Positions 58,869 to 64,000 of a stretch of DNA of 64,000 nucleotides are shown piece after piece. A program made the translations under genes and the position numbers. Numbering within the stretch: the first letter of the stretch is position 1; each line of letters begins with the position of its first letter. Under the pieces are notes generated by a model, which was not told the DNA's origin, did not search any database, and worked only from the letters and a program-made list of their open reading frames with translations. This DNA is from Enoplolaimus lenunculus (lineage: Eukaryota > Nematoda > Enoplea > Enoplida > Thoracostomopsidae): positions 124,001 to 188,000 of the forward strand of contig JASANG010003490.1 in NCBI GenBank assembly GCA_030248215.1, written 5' to 3'.

Positions 58869-59459
58869 CAGGGATGAGAAACTCGGTTTCGGCAATTTTC
58901 GGTATTTGGCAGGTCTCGGTTTTTAGTCTCGGTAGTTTGTAACCGCGACGGGAAGTCGAGAATTCACCTAACGTATCGCTGTTTTATTGAAGTAAGTGCT
59001 GCCTTATGAATAGAATATATGAACTTGCATAGCTACGCAATAATTATGAGCAGATTTTATGAAAAAACTATGAACAAGACAATTTATCTGATAGACAAAT
59101 ATAGCGTCACCGCGAGTCGATAAACAATCTCATTGTCGGTGCTAAAACACGATTTTTGGGTTGTTTCGGTTATCTTTCCAGCCGGCATTCGCCCAAAATG
59201 GTTCTATTTTGAAAGTTTTTACACGTTTATAGAACCAAAAATCATCATCAATTTGTTCATGCGACCTTTTTGAAAATTGTTGACAGCCAACAGACACCCG
59301 AAATCAGCATTGTATTTGTCAATACAAATTATCCGCACAGTCACAAAATTTCTAGTTCCGGTTCCGATTACAATTCCGGTATAAGTTTGCTGTATGGACT
59401 CCGATTCCGGTATAATACGTATAATCCAGTTCCGCTTTATACACTGTTGCCCATCCCTG
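58869..59459. mobile_element. hAT-type MITE with exact 8-bp target duplication
   Basis: The 591-base element starts CAGGGATGAGA and ends TTGCCCATCCCTG, and is flanked by GTTAACGT on both sides (58861-58868 and 59460-59467). The 8-base duplication and CAGGG-CCCTG ends indicate hAT mobilisation. The left half has GGTCTCGG words; the right half has GTTCCGATTACAATTCCGG words of a different family seen at 33046. It encodes no transposase. The two halves suggest a composite origin. Confidence 0.93.
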
Positions 59460-61874
59460 GTTAACGTACCACTGATAGATGAAACAGTTATCTTGAATGA
59501 CTTTAAATTTTAATAAATATTTTGAACGCAACCAAAAACGGTCAATTTCATGACTGCGTTCACCAAAAAAATGTACGGTCGTTCATCGAAAATTCGCCCA
59601 AAGAAGTAAACCAATTCTTTTGGGACTGTAATTTTAAATTATAAACGAGCTGTGCGTATTAACAAACAGCAAAACGGGAAGCAGATGGTTTGGTGTGGTT
59701 TTAGTTTGTTTACCAGAAGAAAGTTTTTTAAGCCAAATGAACAGGGATTTAACGAGTCGTTTTGAACGACGAAGTCATTTGTTTTGTATTCTTTTGTCTA
59801 AAATTAGTTATCCTGCAAAAGCGGAGCGCTGTATTTTTTGTTGTGAAACTTGAATCTGTTGGTAATTTGAATAAGTATTCGTTGCGTAATGGTTAACACA
59901 GAATTTAATACACTGGCTGAATGATACGCATTTGGAAATGTCAAAATACAGCTGCATTACGGTTTATCCAGTTGGTCCAACGTCGTTTACCGCTTGTACA
60001 CGATCATTCCATACTCAAATTCGAATTTCTCAGATATTCGATTTTTTGAGCTTGTAAATTGTAAGCTTACTCGTAAGCTGAAAACTTATTTTCATGGAAA
60101 ATTGTTTAAGTTTTGCAGCATTTGATGTAGCTTAGGGAGTTACGTAAAATACTGTTGAATTTTCGACAACAGGAGAATTGGTTCAAGACTTATGATGTAA
60201 ACAAGTCTGCTGCGCTTGCTGGCCACTGTCTCGGCCAAATCGTTTACCTACCATATTTAGGATATATGTTGAACTGTTTAAAATTTGACATTATTACTAA
60301 GATCGCTAAATTGGTGATGTTTCGCAATGAATCGTGATGCAGCTACAGCTCGGAAGGATGGGGTTAACTTAAATATTGTTTTTAGAACAGAGCTAGAAAA
60401 ATAAACACTGTATTTATTTGTATTTGCAGCATTTTTCTATTTAAAAACGCCTTAATACGCATTATATGCTTATACGCATAAGTGGCTTTTTGCTTAGTTA
60501 AACCCAATGTTAATCTGGCTTCGTTTAAAATCTATGTATCACAGCATTGTGAGACTTTTTTGTGATAAACTTATGAAAGCAATGCAATCACAACATAACA
60601 GCGGATGGTAATAGGTTCGGCCCTTTTCAGGCTTGAAGCACACCCATTATGTATTGTATTGTTTTCGTAATTGGATGGTAAAACTTATATATATTGTTTT
60701 TAGGTTTGTTAAAAACGAATAAACGATAATAGTTAACGCTGGTGCTTACGATACGGTGTATACTATTCAACTATATAGTGATATAAGTATTATCTAACAC
60801 GGGTTTATAATTTGTTCCCGATTTTTATGCGTTCGATATCTTTTTTGAAGCAAGTCATGGGTATGTTTGGTATATTATTCGCTGTTTTCGTTTTTACACA
60901 TTTTTTATTTCTTAAACGGCTGTAAACAAGTTCATTTCAGGTTGAAGATCATAGTCTAGGTTTGGTATGGTACGTATTGCATTGCACACTACACCTGTAT
61001 ATCTTGTGTGCAAAAAAGCGCTTTCACAGGCTTTAGAATATGTAACCTATTAAATTTGTTGAAACTTTAAGCAAAACGTTTCCATGCTTTACATTCTTGC
61101 TCGCAGAAAACTTAGCGGCGTTCCTGCGCTATAGGGAAAATATGCGGTAGGCACAATAGAAAATTAAAAGTCTCCATTTACCGCAACACGAACCAGTATT
61201 TACCCATCTAAAAGCAGCTTTAATATGTTATTTGGACCGCAACCGCAAATATTCTGTATATATCTGGTAGCTTTACTACGTATACCTGAATCGGATGCGA
61301 ATCTCGGTTTTTTGCCAGATTTTATACCGGAACCGGATATACGGTTAATCCCTTTTGCTGTTATATACGCATGTATATGTATATATAGAGGTACTTACGC
61401 ATATATGCACGCATGTCTTTAGGCTTGCCCTAAAACAGTTGAGCTTATCCGGTCAGTAGCCGGGTTATGCGTTGTATTTGGTCACACCATCAGATACCAA
61501 CTTCAGTATGCATATATAGTTATTTTGTTCTACGTATATACATTTGTATTTATCATGAGGTTGGTTGCCTACAGCGTCTGTCTAGGCTCCTATGTTTGTT
61601 CAGTCATATATAGAAAATAGATATAATGGAATGGACTAGTTTCATTATTCTCATTTTACAACAATAAGACATATTTTCCATAGTGTTCAATTTTAGCAAC
61701 ATAATTATATATGGCTGTCGCTAGTGCTCATTTTATTCTTGCTAATACGCAAAGTTTTTACATTTGCACTAGCGGTTATCTATTTGTAGTTTAGTATTCA
61801 CTGATTCCGCTATCTTACTACTTACTAGGTATATATCTGGTATAAACGGTTAGATTTAGTTTACAAATATATAC
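59460..61874. other. Intergenic, nothing recognised
   Basis: About 2.4 kb of AT-rich DNA without supported exons. Short frames (for example 60155-60337) show no known family. Degenerate CCGGATATACGG words occur near 61320-61350. Confidence 0.45.
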
Positions 61875-62213
61875 TACAGATGTCCTGGAGCCGGGACCGG
61901 GGCCATACGGTATCATGTACGATGTCAAAAAACAATGTCTCGTGGCACAATTTAGCCAGAATCCGAATGCAGCACAGTAAGTGTATTGCATTACCTTAGG
62001 CAAAATGTCGCGTGACGCGATATGGCAAATAAATGCATTTATAACACTAACTTCACAACATGGGAGTATCAACAAAGTGTCGCGTGGCGCGATATGATAA
62101 AAACGGTACCGCACACCCAGGTACATGCTTACGCAAAAGGTACATAAAATTTGATGTTTAGTGTATTTTGCTGACCCCGGCCCCAGGTAAAATCCTGGCC
62201 CCGGGACATCTGT
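61875..62213. mobile_element. MITE with 9-bp target duplication (Mutator-like?)
   Basis: Left end ACAGATGTCC then TGGAGCCGGGACCGG; right end CCTGGCCCCGGGACATCTGT: inverted repeats with GC-rich inner parts. The 9-base word AATATATAC directly borders the right end (62214-62222) and lies one base from the left end (61866-61874). Nine-base duplications are typical of Mutator-like elements. AT-rich flanks make a chance match possible. GTCTCGTGGCAC/GTCGCGTGGCGCGATATG words repeat inside. No coding capacity. Confidence 0.72.
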
Positions 62214-62595
62214 AATATATACGTAGTTAACAGTAACAAACAAAAGCAATCAAGCGCAAACTTTCAAAGTTCCAGCCTATGCTAAAAGCTTGAGCTAAAC
62301 TTAAACATGGGACAATGTAATAATATATAAACACTGTGGTGTGACTTCCGCCTTCCAGTAGGTATTAAATTAACGCTACTGCGGGCGTGGGGAGGGGGTA
62401 CTAAACAAGTAATAGTAATTTTTTCACTGTCTCACTTCTGTAACTCTTCTTAGCACCATGGTCACGCATGAGTACTTTTGGGTTTGTTCATGGGTTTTGA
62501 TTGAAAATTAGTGTTGCAAATGTGCGCTGTAGGGCAAAATTGAATTACTTCCATTGCGTGTCAAGTCTGATTTTATAAAACTGGGCCTGATGGTA
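62214..62595. other. Intergenic, nothing recognised
   Basis: AT-rich spacer between two MITEs; no supported feature. Confidence 0.45.
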
Positions 62596-63007
62596 CAGGG
62601 ATGAGCGGTCTCGGTTTTGATGTGTATCTCGATAAAAGTCACCGTTTTCAGCTGGGCTCGGTCTGGGCTTGTTTGAGTCTCGGTAGTGTCAAACCAATGA
62701 CTAAAACTAACTGACCAACTAAATTTGAAAGTTTTTTGCCAAATTCGTTTGTTAACGGAAAACTTGTGATATACATACCATACCGTAGGCAAAAACTAAA
62801 CCAAAATTTATTAAAAAGCCTTCATATTACAAAAGCAAAAATACCGTGTTACTTAAACAGCTAGAAAATTCAACAAAATTATTAAAAACCTCACGACGTA
62901 AATTCTTTTTTTACAAATTTGTCAAATCGTACTATTAGACTCAATTTGCTGGTCCCGCCCGCTCTTCAATCTCAGTCTCTGTGTTTTGCAGAAACCTCCC
63001 GTCCCTG
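62596..63007. mobile_element. GGTCTCGG-family MITE, probable hAT copy
   Basis: Starts CAGGGATGAGCGGTCTCGG and ends AACCTCCCGTCCCTG, with GTCTCGGTAG and CTCGGTCTGGG words inside. The 8-base flanks TGATGGTA and TGGTGTAA agree at only 5 of 8 positions, so a decayed duplication or a coincidence are both possible. Confidence 0.65.
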
Positions 63008-64000
63008 TGGTGTAACTGTCTTCTCAACTGAAAAGCTGCATAACATTTAGAGTCTTAACTTCATTCGAGAGTCGTCAAGTTCTGAAGTTGTGCGGTTGAT
63101 CTGTATTGTATTTAGCCGGTTATTTTCATTTTTTTCTACTGTTACACGCGTAGTGCATTTCATTCATAGCCAAACCGTCACGGATTGATTTGGTTTTTGC
63201 CTCGCAGCGTATTAACAGCGTTTAGGTCATTGTTCATATTCATTTTTATTCAAACCGTCAGAGCGATTACCGGCTGCAATATTTGCCGCTAGAGGTTCAG
63301 CTTGTTTGCTATATATGTTTGAGTTTTTTTATATTTATTTAAGTAAGCAGTCTGCATCATTGAACTTTGACTTATTTTTAATAAACGATATATCGTTATC
63401 GTGAAATGTACATTCAATGAAAGACAAAACCGAAGAGCCGTCAGCCTGTGTGTTTTACAAGCAGGGTTCCAACAGGAACTAAGTTTTTCCTACAACAGGA
63501 ACAGGAACCGGAATAATTGTGAAATAATTTTCATCTCCGAATTACTGTTGGATTTTTTAGAAAACTATCCAACAAATGGCGTAAGCGAATTTTCAGCTAT
63601 TTAATTAGAAAGTTTAACGAAAACACATCAAATTTTTAATCATACAGTTTACTAACCAAATTGAACTAATTGCAAAAACACTCATTTTCGAAATAACTTT
63701 TTAAAGACAAAGCTTCCAATATGTATATAGATGATTATGAGTAATTCATCAGCAGTAAAAACTCCGGTTCCTGCATCTTTGAATGTAGAAACATGAACGT
63801 GAACAGGAATTGAATTTTTGCAGGAATTCTGCGGAACAGGAATCCCGGTCGGCTGAACCCTTCTATATATGCATATATCAGGGTTCAATGGGATATAAAA
63901 AGCATCGAAGCCGAAACCGGTATGGACAATAATTAAACTTTGCCACCATCTGGTTGCACACTGCTGTATATTCGTCTGTAGTTAGTACTTGTACTACCTA
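63008..64000. other. Intergenic with a weak repeat
   Basis: No gene recognised. CAGGGTTCCAACAGGAAC at 63462 and a reversed GGAACAGGAATCCC-GAACCCT at about 63831-63861 may bound a hAT-like repeat rich in AACAGGAAC words; flanks give no duplication. Another CAGGGTTCAATGGG begins at about 63879. Confidence 0.45.

Noticed and set aside
1-64000. CRISPR arrays, bacterial operons, LTR or capsid-bearing elements
   Set aside because: No regularly spaced identical repeats with unique spacers, no bacterial gene layout, and no LTR pair, capsid, integrase or envelope-like frame were recognised.

Overview
The window is nuclear DNA from an animal, and it looks AT-rich throughout. Genes are split by many introns with GT-AG borders and acceptors that are mostly TTTCAG or TTTTAG. 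Intergenic and intronic DNA is full of small non-autonomous transposons. These traits and the gene set fit an invertebrate, and the acceptor style would suit a nematode-like ecdysozoan, but the sequence alone does not prove a phylum.

Three host genes can be built exon by exon with all reading phases closing. (1) A DOCK-D (zizimin) guanine-nucleotide exchange factor fills 8014-40797 on the + strand in about 52 exons. It encodes about 2,430 residues with an N-terminal DOCK-D region, PH domain, DHR-1, a long serine-rich insert and a C-terminal DHR-2. (2) An F-box/leucine-rich-repeat protein of 498 residues lies on the - strand at 51690-46314 in six exons. (3) ARPC5, the 16-kDa subunit of the Arp2/3 complex, lies on the + strand at 56305-57448 in three exons and has 151 residues.

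Layout: 1-4640 holds repeats and no gene I can support. 4641-7630 is a 5'-truncated RNase H-bearing LINE on the - strand with one in-frame stop. 8014-40797 is zizimin, whose introns carry several repeats, including a decayed LINE-type RNase H fragment. 40798-46313 is a repeat field: a TTAA-flanked element with a tRNA-like body, a foldback, a minisatellite and a hAT-type MITE nested in an older repeat. 46314-51690 is the F-box gene. 51691-56304 holds repeat fragments and a tandem array of tRNA-like SINE units with a 307-bp period. 56305-57448 is ARPC5. 57449-64000 holds at least two well-delimited MITEs and no recognised gene.

Zizimins activate Cdc42 (and in some family members Rac), and Arp2/3 acts downstream of Cdc42 through WASP-type proteins. 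Two of the three genes therefore belong to the actin-remodelling route; that they are neighbours is probably chance. I saw no CRISPR array, no prokaryote-style operon, no LTR or capsid-bearing element and no clear novel multi-gene system. The most unusual items are the tRNA-like sequences carried in two different repeat settings, the nested MITEs with exact target-site duplications, and a GC-AG intron in zizimin.
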